DNA from: DATBAK01 sp038240075
GTDB lineage: Bacteria > Actinomycetota > Acidimicrobiia > IMCC26256 > PALSA-610
Reading direction: 5' to 3'
Assembly: GCA_038240075.1 (NCBI GenBank)
Contig: JBBSEC010000005.1
Span: forward strand, 9,686-73,685
DNA length: 64,000 bases
Part shown: piece by piece, positions 17,000 through 26,629 of the stretch
Layout: every line of letters starts with the position of its first letter
Position numbering within the stretch: the stretch's first letter is position 1
The notes under the pieces: model-generated
Told to the model about the DNA's origin: nothing
Seen by the model: the letters and a program-made list of their open reading frames with translations, nothing else
Databases searched by the model: none
Program-made: the position numbers and the translations under genes

Positions 17000-17848
17000 A
17001 TGGCGACGAAGGCAGACGAGCCGGCCGGCGGCGTCGGTGCCACCGCACTCGGTGCCGCGGAGATGCGCGCCGAAGAGCAGATGCGCGCCGATCGTCTCTT
17101 CGACGACCCGTACGCCGCCGCGTTCGTCGCCGCCGCCCCACCGCTGTTCCCCGAGATGGAGTCGATTGCCGACGACCCTGCGATCGCCGCGCTCAGGGCC
17201 GCGTTCAGCACCGACATCGTCGTCCGCACCCGCATCTACGACGAGTTCCTGCTCGACGCCGTCACCGCGGGTTGTCGACAGATCGTCCTCGTCGCGGCCG
17301 GTCTCGACGCGCGGGCGTTCCGGCTGGACTGGCCCGCGGGCGTTCGCGTCTTCGAGCTCGATCTCGCCGCAGTGCTCGCGTTCAAAGATGCGGTGCTGCG
17401 CGATCTGCAGGCCCGACCGCGTTGTGACCGCGTCGGCGTCGGTGTCGATCTGCGCGAGGATTGGCCCACGGATCTGCTCGCCGCGGCATTCGAATCCGGG
17501 GCACGCACCGCGTGGACCGCTGAAGGCCTGTTGCCGTACCTGTCGAACGACGACGCTGTCCGGCTGCTGACATCGATCGGCGAGCTGTCGGCGCCCGGCA
17601 GTCAGTTGGCGTTCGAGCACGACGAGTTCGCTGCTCGCTCCACGCTCACGCAGGCGCGCGCCGCGGAGGCGCTGCACGAGGTCACGTCGATGTGGAAGGG
17701 CGGCCTGAGTGACGACGCACCGACATGGCTCCGTCATCACCATTGGCAGGTGCAGACCCATGACCGCGCGACGCTCGCGCGCGCTTACGGGCGGCCGACG
17801 TCGGATGACTCGACGGTCGGGTTCTTGACCGCGACCCGCCTCGCCTGA
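17000..17848 (+). CDS. TIGR00027-type SAM-dependent methyltransferase
   Basis: 282 residues from ATG 17000. This leucine carboxyl methyltransferase-like family is expanded in actinobacteria. Visible marks: RLFDDPYAAAFV near the start, RTRIYDEFLLDAV, the SAM motif QIVLVAAGLDARAFRLDWP and VFELDLAAVLAFKDAVL, then WTAEGLLPYLSNDDAVRLL. Substrates of the family are mostly unknown. Upstream in-frame starts lie inside the crcB leader region and are unlikely. Confidence 0.88.
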   Translation: MATKADEPAGGVGATALGAAEMRAEEQMRADRLFDDPYAAAFVAAAPPLFPEMESIADDPAIAALRAAFSTDIVVRTRIYDEFLLDAVTAGCRQIVLVAAGLDARAFRLDWPAGVRVFELDLAAVLAFKDAVLRDLQARPRCDRVGVGVDLREDWPTDLLAAAFESGARTAWTAEGLLPYLSNDDAVRLLTSIGELSAPGSQLAFEHDEFAARSTLTQARAAEALHEVTSMWKGGLSDDAPTWLRHHHWQVQTHDRATLARAYGRPTSDDSTVGFLTATRLA

Positions 17849-17882
17849 GCGGCAACAACCGCCGCCCCACTGATCGACCGAG

Positions 17883-18389
17883 TCATCGGGGCTGCTCGAA
17901 CCGCGCCGCGTCGGCGCCGGCATGGCGGGCGACGTGCGGCAACGCGAGGATGAGCTCCAGCGGCTCGCCCGCTTCTTCACCGAGCGAGCGACGGGCCCAG
18001 GTCGCGAGCGCGACCTCGTGCGCGACGTACGCCTCCGCGATCGCGCGCTCGTCGTCGTCGGATGCGAGGTCGACGAGCTCGTGGTACTTGGCCAGGAATT
18101 CGGTCGTCACGGGCAGGAGCGCGCGAAGAAACTCGTCCCAGACGAACGCGGTGGTCCCGTCGACCATCGCCGCGGCCAAGGAGACCGAGGCCGCGGAGTC
18201 ACCGCGATCGAGGGCCCGGCGCTCGAAGAGCGGCTCGGCCAACTGCTTGGTCGCCCGCTCGAGCAGCGTCAGCTCTTCGAGATGACGGCGGTGCTCCGGG
18301 TCGCTCTCGCGCTGCGCGAGCAGCCCGAAGAGCGCCTCCCCCAGCACCTCGCCCTGATACGACTCGACCCACAGCTCGTCAGCGCGCAT
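17883..18389 (-). CDS. Helical, ferritin-like-fold hypothetical protein
   Basis: 168 residues, nearly all helix, from ATG 18389. Glu- and His-containing helices such as WVESYQGEVLGEALFGLLAQ, PEHRRHLEELTLLERATKQ and AIAEAYVAHEVALATWARR recall a four-helix ferritin-like bundle. A complete di-iron ExxH pair is not evident, so metal binding is uncertain. I assign no function. The much longer open frame running to 19538 is a shadow of the ABC transporter gene. Confidence 0.65.
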   Translation of the reverse strand: MRADELWVESYQGEVLGEALFGLLAQRESDPEHRRHLEELTLLERATKQLAEPLFERRALDRGDSAASVSLAAAMVDGTTAFVWDEFLRALLPVTTEFLAKYHELVDLASDDDERAIAEAYVAHEVALATWARRSLGEEAGEPLELILALPHVARHAGADAARFEQPR

Positions 18390-18443
18390 CCGACGATGGT
18401 AACGGCCGCGCCGAATGTGTCCGCTGTCTGATGAGGTGTCTGA

Positions 18444-18518
18444 TGGAGGCGGCGGCGGGATTCGAACCCGCGTACAGCGCTTTGCAGGCGCCTGCCTGAG
18501 CCACTCGGCTACGCCGCC
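18444..18518 (-). tRNA. tRNA-Cys (GCA)
   Basis: The minus strand reads a full cloverleaf: acceptor GGCGGCG pairing with CGCCGCC, the anticodon loop CTGCAAA with anticodon GCA, the T-loop GGTTCGAATCC, discriminator T and an encoded CCA at 18446-18444. Length is 75 bases with CCA. Confidence 0.95.
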
Positions 18519-18623
18519 TGGAAACCCAAGAGCGTAGAGCATGGGCGACGGCGGCCCGGCCGTCGGAGCCGGCCAGAAGTGCTTCGGTCCGGTGCCCGGA
18601 TTGCCGATGAGACCGGGATCGCC

Positions 18624-19610
18624 ATGGCTGACTCCGTCGTTTCGCTCCGCAGTGTGTCGCGCTCGTTCGGCGATGTCGTCGCGCTCGATCAGTTCAATCT
18701 CGAAGTCCCGCAGGGCACGATCGCGATGCTGCTCGGCCCGAACGGAGCCGGGAAGACGACCGCGGTCCGTCTCGTCACCGGCGCCATGCCGGCGGACGGC
18801 GGCGAACTGCGCATCTTCGGTGTCGACCCCGTGACCGACGGCCAATCGGTGCGGCGCCGCTGCGGCGTCGTGCCCGCGCGCCCCGCGCTCTACGACCGGC
18901 TCTCCGGCTACGAGAACCTGCGCTATGCCGCGCTCCTGTGGGACGTCGACGATGTCGAAGGCGCGATCCACACCGCGGCCACCCGCTTTGCGATCGTCGA
19001 CGCGCTGAAGCAGCGCGTCGGCGGGTACTCGACCGGGATGAAGGCGCGCCTCGCGCTCGCCCGGGCGACGCTGCACGAGCCCGATCTGCTGCTCCTCGAC
19101 GAGCCGACCGCGGGCCTCGACCCCGAATCGGCACGCGCGGTGCTCGCGCTCATCGGTGAGATGGCACACGACGGCCGCACCGTGCTCATGTGCACACACC
19201 TGCTGCTCGAGGCCGAAGGCCTGGCCGACCACGTCGTGGTCATGGACCACGGTCACACCCTCGCGTCGGGCTCGCCCCACGATCTCGTGCGCAGCCTCTG
19301 GAACTCCGTCACCGTCGCGCTCGACGCCGAAGATCCCACCCAGCTCGATCGCGTGAGCACCATGCCCGGTGTCGTCTCCTACGAGCGCGTCAACAGCGCG
19401 GTCGTCGGCCTCGACGACGCGGACCGGATTCCCGACATCGTGGCCGCACTCGTCGACATCGGGGTGAGGCTGACGAAGGTCGAGCCGCGCACCCCCACCC
19501 TCGAGGAGCTGTACTTCGCGGTCCGCCGCGGCACGCACGAGGTTCCGCCCATGCCGGCTGCTCCCCCGGCACCCGGCACACCACCCAGTCGGGAGCCGGT
19601 GCCGTCGTGA
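18624..19610 (+). CDS. ABC transporter ATP-binding protein
   Basis: 328 residues from ATG 18624. Walker A GPNGAGKTT, signature YSTGMKARLALAR and Walker B LLLLDEPTAGLD are intact, followed by the CTHLLLEAEGLADHVVVMDHG switch region. This is the ABC-2/DrrA-like exporter type. A Pro-rich C-terminal tail ends at a stop overlapping the permease GTG. The cargo is unknown; drug or lipid export is usual for this type. Confidence 0.92.
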   Translation: MADSVVSLRSVSRSFGDVVALDQFNLEVPQGTIAMLLGPNGAGKTTAVRLVTGAMPADGGELRIFGVDPVTDGQSVRRRCGVVPARPALYDRLSGYENLRYAALLWDVDDVEGAIHTAATRFAIVDALKQRVGGYSTGMKARLALARATLHEPDLLLLDEPTAGLDPESARAVLALIGEMAHDGRTVLMCTHLLLEAEGLADHVVVMDHGHTLASGSPHDLVRSLWNSVTVALDAEDPTQLDRVSTMPGVVSYERVNSAVVGLDDADRIPDIVAALVDIGVRLTKVEPRTPTLEELYFAVRRGTHEVPPMPAAPPAPGTPPSREPVPS

Positions 19611-20434
19611 CGAGCTTCTCCATCCGCCGCGCGTGGATCATCGCCCGCACCGACCTCCAGCAGCTCAAGAGCAGCCGCGACTTCTGGCTGCCCCTCGGCA
19701 TCATCGCGACGCTGTTCTTCGTCATCCTGCCCGCGGGGCTGTTCCTCAGCCTCACCCACATCAAGGATGTCGGGGTCGTGACCCAGATCGGCAACCTGAT
19801 GGGCTCACTTCCCAAGTCGATCCAGCACAAGACCGCGAACCGCGCACCGAACGTGCAGGCCGCGTACGCGATGGCCGTCTACCTGTTCGCGCCGCTCGCG
19901 ATCATCGTGCCGCTCACCGTCTCGTCGGCCGTCGGATCGCAGACGATCATCGGCGAACGCGAACGCGGCAGCGGCGAGTTCCTCGCGCACTCGCCTGCCT
20001 CGGAGCGCGAGATCTTCGTCGGTAAGCTCCTCGCCAGTCTGCTGCCCGGATACCTGACAGCCGGCGTCGGGTTCCTGCTGTACTCGCTGCTCGTCAACCT
20101 AATCGTCGGACCCCAAGTCGGCGGCTGGTTCTTTCCAACGGCCAACTGGTGGATCCTCGTCCTTTGGGTGGTACCCCCCTTCCTCGCCCTCGTCGTCGGT
20201 GTGATCCTGCGCATCTCTTCGCGCGTCACGAGCGCGGCAGCCGCGCAGCAGGCGTCGGCACTCGTCACCCTGCCGTTGGTGATCCTGGCGTACGGCCTGT
20301 CGACGGGCTCGCTCTCGCGGGCGCGGATGTTCGGCGGACTGGTCGGCCTGGGCGCGTGGGTCTGCGCGGTGATCGTGCTCTACACCGGCGCACGCGCGCT
20401 GCGACGCGAACGGCTGCTCGGACTCGGCACCTAG
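19607..20434 (+). CDS. ABC-2 type transporter permease
   Basis: 275 residues from a GTG that overlaps the ATPase stop (GTGA). About six membrane helices; a long extracellular loop after the first (about 45-85), then VYLFAPLAIIVPLTVSSAVG and the coupling segment TIIGERERGSGEFLAHSPAS, which typifies ABC-2 permeases. Forms one exporter with the upstream ATPase. Confidence 0.88.
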   Translation: MTSFSIRRAWIIARTDLQQLKSSRDFWLPLGIIATLFFVILPAGLFLSLTHIKDVGVVTQIGNLMGSLPKSIQHKTANRAPNVQAAYAMAVYLFAPLAIIVPLTVSSAVGSQTIIGERERGSGEFLAHSPASEREIFVGKLLASLLPGYLTAGVGFLLYSLLVNLIVGPQVGGWFFPTANWWILVLWVVPPFLALVVGVILRISSRVTSAAAAQQASALVTLPLVILAYGLSTGSLSRARMFGGLVGLGAWVCAVIVLYTGARALRRERLLGLGT

Positions 20435-21482
20435 CCTTCGCGACGCTGCTCGCGAGCACGTTCCTCGCGGCCGCGTGCTCGGCGCCGGCGTCGGTCTCCA
20501 CGAAGCCCGGTGCAACCACGTCGTCGACGTCGGTCCCGACCCCACTCCGAGTGTCGGCGACGAAGATCGCGCCGACTACGATCCCGAGCACGACGACGAC
20601 GTTGCCGCCGCTCGCCGCACCCGCAACGCCGTACCGCGTCGGGTCGCGCACGTTCGACTGGCTCGACCCGTCGCGCATGACACCGGCGCACGGCAAGTAC
20701 CACAGCCGGCACGGACGCGAGATCGTCACCGTGATCTGGTATCCCGCTCAGGGCGCGCCGAGCCCGGCGGTCCACAACGGCGCGACCTCCGCGCACGACG
20801 GCGGGCCGTTCCCGGTCGTGCTCTTCGCTCACGGTTACGGCGGCGTGCCGGCCGACTACCGGGCCGACATCGTCAAATGGGCCTCGCGCGGCTACGTCGT
20901 CGTCGCCCCGGAGTTCCCGTTGGGGAACCGTCGCACGGCCGGCGGCCCCGTCTACACCGATCTCGCCAATCAACCCGGCGATCTCAGCTTCGTGCTCACG
21001 CAGGTTCTGGGCGCGAACGCCGACCCTCGTTCGTGGCTCCACGGAGCGATCGACCGGCGTCGCGTTGGAGCCGTCGGACACTCCTTGGGTGCGTGGACGG
21101 TGCTCGCAGTCGTCAGCAACACGTGCTGTCGCGATCGTCGCATCACGGCCGCGATCATCATGGCGGGAGAGCTGAGCACCTCGTTCAAGGGCGCTTCTAT
21201 TACTCGGGCGCGCCACCACTCCTGTTCATCCACGCGGTCGACGACCCGACGGTTCCGTACGCCGCAGGCGAGCGCGCATATCGCTCCGCGCCGAACCCGA
21301 AGTATCTCTTCACGTTGAAGGTCGGCGACCACGAGACGCGGTACCTCGGTTCCCGGTACCCCGAGGGCACGGCCGCGGTGCAGGTGACCGACGAGTTCCT
21401 CGATCGCTACCTGCGCGACCTCGCTTTCGTCGCGATCACCAATCCGAACCGCTCCCTCGCGACCCTCGTCAGCCAGCCCTGA
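20356..21482 (+). pseudogene. Secreted alpha/beta hydrolase lipoprotein with one frameshift
   Basis: A lipoprotein signal ending in LAAAC (about 20430-20480), a Ser/Thr/Pro linker, then a hydrolase domain with FPVVLFAHGYGG, the nucleophile elbow GHSLGAW, and after a frame change VDDPTVPY (acid) and GDHETRY (histidine). The frame breaks near 21192, in AAGGGCGC; one missing base would restore SFKGRFYYSGAPPLLF. With that repair all triad parts are present, as in PAF acetylhydrolase or polyester-hydrolase-like enzymes. The start is uncertain: the nearest in-frame start is GTG 20356, inside the permease gene. Confidence 0.7.
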
Positions 21483-21535
21483 GCGGCGTGGATCGAGCGC
21501 GGTCGGCATCCGGGGCCGGCTCGGTACCATGCCGC

Positions 21536-22738
21536 GTGCGCCGCGCGGGTTTCCGACACGGGATCGTCCTCGTCGCGGCGCTGATGCTTTTCGCGAGCGC
21601 ATGCCACGACGGCTCGCGCGGCGCGACGGCCACGTCGGGACCGAACCACACACCGACGTCGGTCGGCTCGAGCGCGACGACCACGACGACCACCGCCGCC
21701 CTCGGACCCGCGATCATCCTGAGCGCGCAGGGGCGCGAGCTCGACGCGTATTCGACCGAGCGACCGTTCGCGACGCAGACGGTCGTCCCGTCGCCGGCCG
21801 CCGATCGCGACGGCGTCGACGTGAGCGGGCAGATCTGCTTCGACCCGACGAACCCGCGTCAGTTCGTTGCCGTCGATCGCACCGCGGCCGCCGACGGTCA
21901 GCTCGGGTGGGGCGTGTTCACGTTGTCGGGACAGACGCTCGGCAAGCTCTCCGCGCGTGAGACGGCCCGGCTCGTTCCGACGTTCCAGCCGTCGAGTGAC
22001 GCGCCGAGCCCGTTCGGTTGCGGCTTCCTCCCCGACGGTCGCCTGCTCACGACCGACGTCGGGAACCGGTCGAGTGGCCCGGGCGACGGCCAGCTCATCG
22101 AGTGGTTCCCGCCGTTCGATCGCGACACCGTCGTGTCGTGCAAGGTCGACGTCGCGCTGGCCGGCCCCGAGGGCGTGCTCGTCGACGGCGACCATGTGCT
22201 GGTCGCGGAGTCACGCGGTGCCGGTGTCACCAGCTTCATCAGCTCGACGTTGCCGACGTCGAATCGCGCGACGGGAGGCTGCGCGGGGCACGACACCGAC
22301 GGCACCGCCCTCGCGATCGGTGTCGTGCGCTCGGCCTGGCTCCAAAACGCGGCCGCGGCGAGATTGACGCGACCCGCGGCGATCGTGCGCGCCCGCAGCG
22401 GTGCGTTCTACGTGTCGAGCCCCAGTACCGGTGTGATCGCGGAGGTCGATGCGGCCGGACGCCTCGTGCGCCGCGTTCTCAGTCCGCCCTCGGGGGCCGC
22501 CACCGCACGGCACCCGTTCGCGACCGGTTCGCCGATGGGGCTCGGCGTCGCGCCGAACGGCACCCTCTATTACGCAGACACCGGCCTGGTCGTGCAGGGC
22601 ACCGCGCTCGTCGCGGGGATCCGCACCGGCACGATCCGGCGCATCAGCTTCGCCGCCGGAAAGGCGCAACCACCCGAGGTCGTCGACACGGGACTCCAAG
22701 CGCCCGACGGCATCGGGATCTGGATCCCGAGCGCGTAA
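21536..22738 (+). CDS. Lipoprotein with beta-propeller (NHL/SMP-30-like) domain
   Basis: 400 residues from GTG 21536. Lipobox FASAC after a short hydrophobic signal, a Ser/Thr linker with TTTTTT, then repeated blade phrases: DGRLLTTDVGN, GPEGVLVDGDHVLVAES, RSGAFYVSSPSTGVIAEVD, PNGTLYYADTGL and APDGIGIWIP. Probably an extracellular six-blade propeller; a lactonase or binding role cannot be told apart. Confidence 0.78.
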   Translation: MRRAGFRHGIVLVAALMLFASACHDGSRGATATSGPNHTPTSVGSSATTTTTTAALGPAIILSAQGRELDAYSTERPFATQTVVPSPAADRDGVDVSGQICFDPTNPRQFVAVDRTAAADGQLGWGVFTLSGQTLGKLSARETARLVPTFQPSSDAPSPFGCGFLPDGRLLTTDVGNRSSGPGDGQLIEWFPPFDRDTVVSCKVDVALAGPEGVLVDGDHVLVAESRGAGVTSFISSTLPTSNRATGGCAGHDTDGTALAIGVVRSAWLQNAAAARLTRPAAIVRARSGAFYVSSPSTGVIAEVDAAGRLVRRVLSPPSGAATARHPFATGSPMGLGVAPNGTLYYADTGLVVQGTALVAGIRTGTIRRISFAAGKAQPPEVVDTGLQAPDGIGIWIPSA

Positions 22739-22752
22739 CCCGCGGCAGCGCG

Positions 22753-25104
22753 TCAGCGGGTGGTGCCGGTCCGGACCAGCCGCAGCGGGACGACGACCCC
22801 GTCGTCCTGGCCGTCGCGGGGGGCGTGACCGTCGACGCCGTCGCGCAGGATGTCGATGATGTCGTCGGCCGCGACCGCGCTCGTCCAGTACCAGCCCATC
22901 GCGGTGTCGCAGCCGAGGCTCCGCAGCCGCGTCGCCTGCTCGACCCGCTCCACGCCTTCGGCCGTCACCTTCATGCCCAGCGCGTGCGCCATCGTGATGA
23001 CCGCCTGCACGATCGCGACATCCGACTCGAGCATGTCCATGCTCTCGACGAACGCGCGATCGAGCTTGACGACGTCGACCGGAAGGCGCTTGAGGTAACT
23101 GAGCGACGAGTACCCGGTGCCGAAGTCGTCGATCGCGACGCGAACACCGAGCAGTCGCAACTTCTGCAGCGTGTCGATGGTGCGCTCGATGTCGGTCAAC
23201 GCGGTGCGTTCCGTGATCTCGACCTGGAGGCCGCGGGGATCGACCGACGCCTCGCGCAGCGCCGCGGTGATCTCGTCGACGGCCGAAGGTTGACGGATGA
23301 AGCGCGGCGACAGGTTGACCGAGACGGCCACCCGGTCACGTCCGCGGCGAACCTGGGCCCAACGCTGCGCACCGCGGCACGCTTCGCGCAGCACCGCGCG
23401 GTCGATCGCAAGAATGAGGTTCGATTCCTCGGCATACGGAATGAAGTCGTCGGGCTCGATCAGACCACGCGTCGGATGCTGCCACCGCACCAGGGCTTCG
23501 GCCGCGACCACGTCGCCCGTCGTCAGTGAGAACTCGGGCTGGAACCGGACGACGAGCTCGTCGTTGTCGAGCGCGCGCCGCAGCTCGCTCTCGAGCTCGA
23601 GCCGTTCGACGAGCGCGGGCGCGGCGTGCATGTCGAACAGCTCCCAACGCGAACGTCCGCCGTCCTTCGCCGCGTACATCGCGAGGTCGGCGTGCCGCAG
23701 CAACTCACTCGCGGAGTCGGCCCCCGACGACATCGCGATTCCTACGCTCGCGGAGAGAACGATGTCGCGTCCCTCGAACGCGATGGGGACGCGGAGGTTC
23801 TCGGTGATGCGCTGCGTGATCGCGATCGCGGCACCGACCGTCCCGATGTCGTCGAGCAGCACCGTGAACTCGTCACCGCCGAACCGCGCGACGACATCCT
23901 GGGGGCGAACGCTCGCACGGAGCCGATGGGCCACGTCGAAGAGCAGCCGGTCGCCGGCGTCGTGGCCGAGGTTGTCGTTCACCAGCTTGAAGCGGTCGAC
24001 GTCGAGGAACAGGACGGCCAGGGTGCCGCCGGTGTCGGTGCTGCGTGCGATCGCCTCCTCGAGCCGGACGAGGAAGCTCGAGCGGTTCGGGAGCGTGGTG
24101 AGCTGGTCGTGGTGGGCGCGGTGCGCCAGCTCGGCTTCGACGCGCTTGCGCTCGGTGACATCGCGCATGTTGCAGACCATGCCGCCGACGCTCGGATCGT
24201 CGAGACGGTTGGTGACGCCGACGTCGAACCACCGCACGGTTCCGTTCGCGTGACGCACGCGCAGCTCGATCCAGGCCACTTCGCCCTCGCCACCGCCGGC
24301 TACGGATGCGAGCAACGACCGGGCGCGCTCCAGATCGGCCTCGTCGATGAAGTCACTCGAGAGCTTGGCGATCGAGCCCGGGTCGTAGCCGAGCGCGCGA
24401 CCGATCGACGGGCTCACGTAGCGCACGGTGCCTTCGAGATCGATCACCATGATGACGTCGGAGCCGTGTTGCACCAGCGCGCGGAAGCGCCGCTCACTGT
24501 GCCGCACCGACAACTCCACCCGTTCCTTCGCCGACGTCGTCCAGCCGAGGAGGGCGATGATCATCGCCGCGCCGACACCTTCGAGCACCGCCAGCCCGTG
24601 ACCCTGCGGCTGCGGGAGCAGCGACGGCAACGCGCCGGTTGCGACGAGGATCTCACCGACCACGATCGACACAACCGTGACCACGCCCGCGGGGCGCGCC
24701 GCGCGCGACCCAACGACACGGATCAGATCGGCGGCGCCGAACACGAAACCGAGCGCGAGCGTCGCACCCCAACCACCCACATAGATACACAGCGCGACGC
24801 CGACCTGCATAACGCTCACGCGCGCCCACAGCTCGAGCGTGCTCTGCGGGTTCGGCCACGCGGCGGCGGCCGCGGTCGTCGCGAGCTGAGCGACAGCGAG
24901 CGACCCGATCAGGGCCCAGAGCGGAAGGTGCGCGACCCACCCATGCTCACGGCCGATCACGTAGAGCGGCACGACGAGAACCGTCGCCAACTGCGCGGGG
25001 TTCCACACCTGGCTCCGCACCGCGCCGGCGGAGCGGCCTTCAGAGGGGTCGTCGGAGCGGTCCTCGGAGCGGTCGTGGAGGGCGCGTGCGTCGGTGCCTG
25101 GCAC
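22753..25104 (-). CDS. Membrane PAS-GGDEF-EAL cyclic-di-GMP protein
   Basis: 783 residues: an acidic N-terminus with short DRSEDRSDDPSEG repeats, about five membrane helices (40-200), a PAS/PAC sensor (about 215-330, ending MVCNMRDVTERK), a GGDEF domain (about 340-500) with intact RFGGDEF, and an EAL domain (about 515-765) with AAEALVRW, VSVNLSPRFI, DDFGTGYSSLSYL, KLDRAF and AEGVE. Both active sites look intact, so it could make and break c-di-GMP. No PilZ or other effector is in the window. Confidence 0.92.
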   Translation of the reverse strand: MPGTDARALHDRSEDRSDDPSEGRSAGAVRSQVWNPAQLATVLVVPLYVIGREHGWVAHLPLWALIGSLAVAQLATTAAAAAWPNPQSTLELWARVSVMQVGVALCIYVGGWGATLALGFVFGAADLIRVVGSRAARPAGVVTVVSIVVGEILVATGALPSLLPQPQGHGLAVLEGVGAAMIIALLGWTTSAKERVELSVRHSERRFRALVQHGSDVIMVIDLEGTVRYVSPSIGRALGYDPGSIAKLSSDFIDEADLERARSLLASVAGGGEGEVAWIELRVRHANGTVRWFDVGVTNRLDDPSVGGMVCNMRDVTERKRVEAELAHRAHHDQLTTLPNRSSFLVRLEEAIARSTDTGGTLAVLFLDVDRFKLVNDNLGHDAGDRLLFDVAHRLRASVRPQDVVARFGGDEFTVLLDDIGTVGAAIAITQRITENLRVPIAFEGRDIVLSASVGIAMSSGADSASELLRHADLAMYAAKDGGRSRWELFDMHAAPALVERLELESELRRALDNDELVVRFQPEFSLTTGDVVAAEALVRWQHPTRGLIEPDDFIPYAEESNLILAIDRAVLREACRGAQRWAQVRRGRDRVAVSVNLSPRFIRQPSAVDEITAALREASVDPRGLQVEITERTALTDIERTIDTLQKLRLLGVRVAIDDFGTGYSSLSYLKRLPVDVVKLDRAFVESMDMLESDVAIVQAVITMAHALGMKVTAEGVERVEQATRLRSLGCDTAMGWYWTSAVAADDIIDILRDGVDGHAPRDGQDDGVVVPLRLVRTGTTR

Positions 25105-25212
25105 GGTCCCTCATCGACCGGTTCGACCCCCGTCTTGACCCCCCGGAGCAGGTCGAACGGCGGCGGGTAACGTGTCAGGCTCTCAGCCGGCACCGACTTC
25201 TTCAGGAGACCC

Positions 25213-26619
25213 GTGAACGCTCGCATCGTGGCCGTCGGCGCCGCCGCGCCGGCGCTCCGACTCCCTGCGGCCGACGTCGCCACCGCGTGGGGTCGATCCG
25301 GTGGCCGGGGCCGGGCGGCGCTCTGCGCTCCCGACGAGGACACGCTGACGCTCGCATGGGAAGCAGGATCCCGGGCGCTCGAAGCGGCGGGGCTCGACCC
25401 CACCGTCGTCGACGGGCTCTGGTGGGGCACGACCCGACCTCCCTTCGCCGAAGGCCCGAGCCACGCCTTCCTCGCGTCGGCGCTCGGGCTCGTCCCCGAG
25501 TCGGGCGGCGCCCTGCTCGCGGGATCCACACACTCGGGCATCGATGCGCTCGCCGCCGCCACCGACGCGGTCATGGCCGGCAGCGCGCGCGTTGCACTCG
25601 TGATCGCGTCCGACGCGCTCCGACCCGGAATCGGCACCGGCGCGGAATCGCGTTGCGGAGCCGGCGCGGCCGCGATGGTGATCGCCGCCGAGGGCGGTGC
25701 CGGCACGATCGGCGCGCGCATCACCCGCCACCGCCCCGTCGTCGACCGCTACCGCGGCGACGCCGAGAGCGAGACGCGCGACCTCTACGACGGCCGACTG
25801 TTCCGTGAGGAGATCTTCCTGCCCTTGACGACGGCCGTCGCGGAGCCATTGGCCACGCTCGAGCCGCGGGCCTGGTCGCTCCCCGACCCCGACGGCCGCC
25901 TCGGATCCGCGCTGGCCAAGAAGGCGGGGGCCGGCATCCCCGCGTCGGCCGCGGTCTACGCCGAGGTGGGCGACACCGGAGCCGCGGCCGCGCTGCTCGG
26001 CGCGATCGGCAGCCTCGACGCCGCCGGGACCATCGGCATCGTCGCCTACGGCGGCGGGCGCGCCACTGCGGTCGCCGTGCACGCCGAACGCCCCGTTCCC
26101 GGCGCGACGTCGGTGGCACGCGTGCTGAGCGCCGGACGCGATGTCAGCTACACCGACGCGCTGCGCGCGCGGGGTCAGCTCGTTGCCGCGGGTGAGACCA
26201 TCCCCATGGGCGTGCCGCCCGAGAGCGCGATGTTCGTGCGCGGCGCCGAAGAGATGCTCGGATTGCTCGGCGGCCGCTGCGTCGACTGCGGCACGATCAG
26301 CACACCGCCGTCGATCCACCCGCACTGCGTCGCGTGCGGCGGGCCGAAGCTCGAGCCGGTCGCGCTCGCGCGTCACGGAACCGTGCACACCTACGTCATC
26401 AATTACACGATGCCCGCCCCGTTCGTGGCGCCCCTTCCGCTCGCCGTTCTCGACATGGACGACGGCGCGCGCCTGATGCTCCAGGTCATCGGCGACGGCG
26501 CCGACGTGTCGATCGGGCGCGAGGTGCGGTTGGTGCTCCGCCGCTATGCATACGAGCGTGGAGTTCCGGTCTACGGGTTCAAGGCGAAGCCGATCGCACT
26601 GGAAGAGGAAACGTCATGA
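25213..26619 (+). CDS. Ketosynthase/HMG-CoA-synthase-like protein fused to DUF35 (OB-fold, zinc ribbon)
   Basis: 468 residues from GTG 25213. The first about 310 residues have the thiolase-fold pattern of HMG-CoA synthase-like or KAS III proteins; the last about 130 are a DUF35 unit with the zinc ribbon CVDC...CVAC and an OB-fold (AYERGVPVYGFKAKP). The position that normally holds the nucleophile reads LLAGSTHSGID (about 101-111) with no cysteine, so the first domain may not condense acyl groups. The stop lies 10 bases before the thiolase ATG; a DUF35 partner for a thiolase resembles the Ltp2-DUF35 aldolase of steroid side-chain breakdown. Confidence 0.82.
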   Translation: MNARIVAVGAAAPALRLPAADVATAWGRSGGRGRAALCAPDEDTLTLAWEAGSRALEAAGLDPTVVDGLWWGTTRPPFAEGPSHAFLASALGLVPESGGALLAGSTHSGIDALAAATDAVMAGSARVALVIASDALRPGIGTGAESRCGAGAAAMVIAAEGGAGTIGARITRHRPVVDRYRGDAESETRDLYDGRLFREEIFLPLTTAVAEPLATLEPRAWSLPDPDGRLGSALAKKAGAGIPASAAVYAEVGDTGAAAALLGAIGSLDAAGTIGIVAYGGGRATAVAVHAERPVPGATSVARVLSAGRDVSYTDALRARGQLVAAGETIPMGVPPESAMFVRGAEEMLGLLGGRCVDCGTISTPPSIHPHCVACGGPKLEPVALARHGTVHTYVINYTMPAPFVAPLPLAVLDMDDGARLMLQVIGDGADVSIGREVRLVLRRYAYERGVPVYGFKAKPIALEEETS

Positions 26620-26629
26620 GCTGGACGTC

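Noticed and set aside
18390..19538. Long minus-strand extension upstream of the ferritin-like gene
   Set aside because: It runs through tRNA-Cys and antisense to the ABC ATPase, whose motifs are perfect on the plus strand.
25135..25173. Promoter TTGACC/TAACGT before the ketosynthase-like gene
   Set aside because: The spacer is about 27 bases, too long for a normal promoter.
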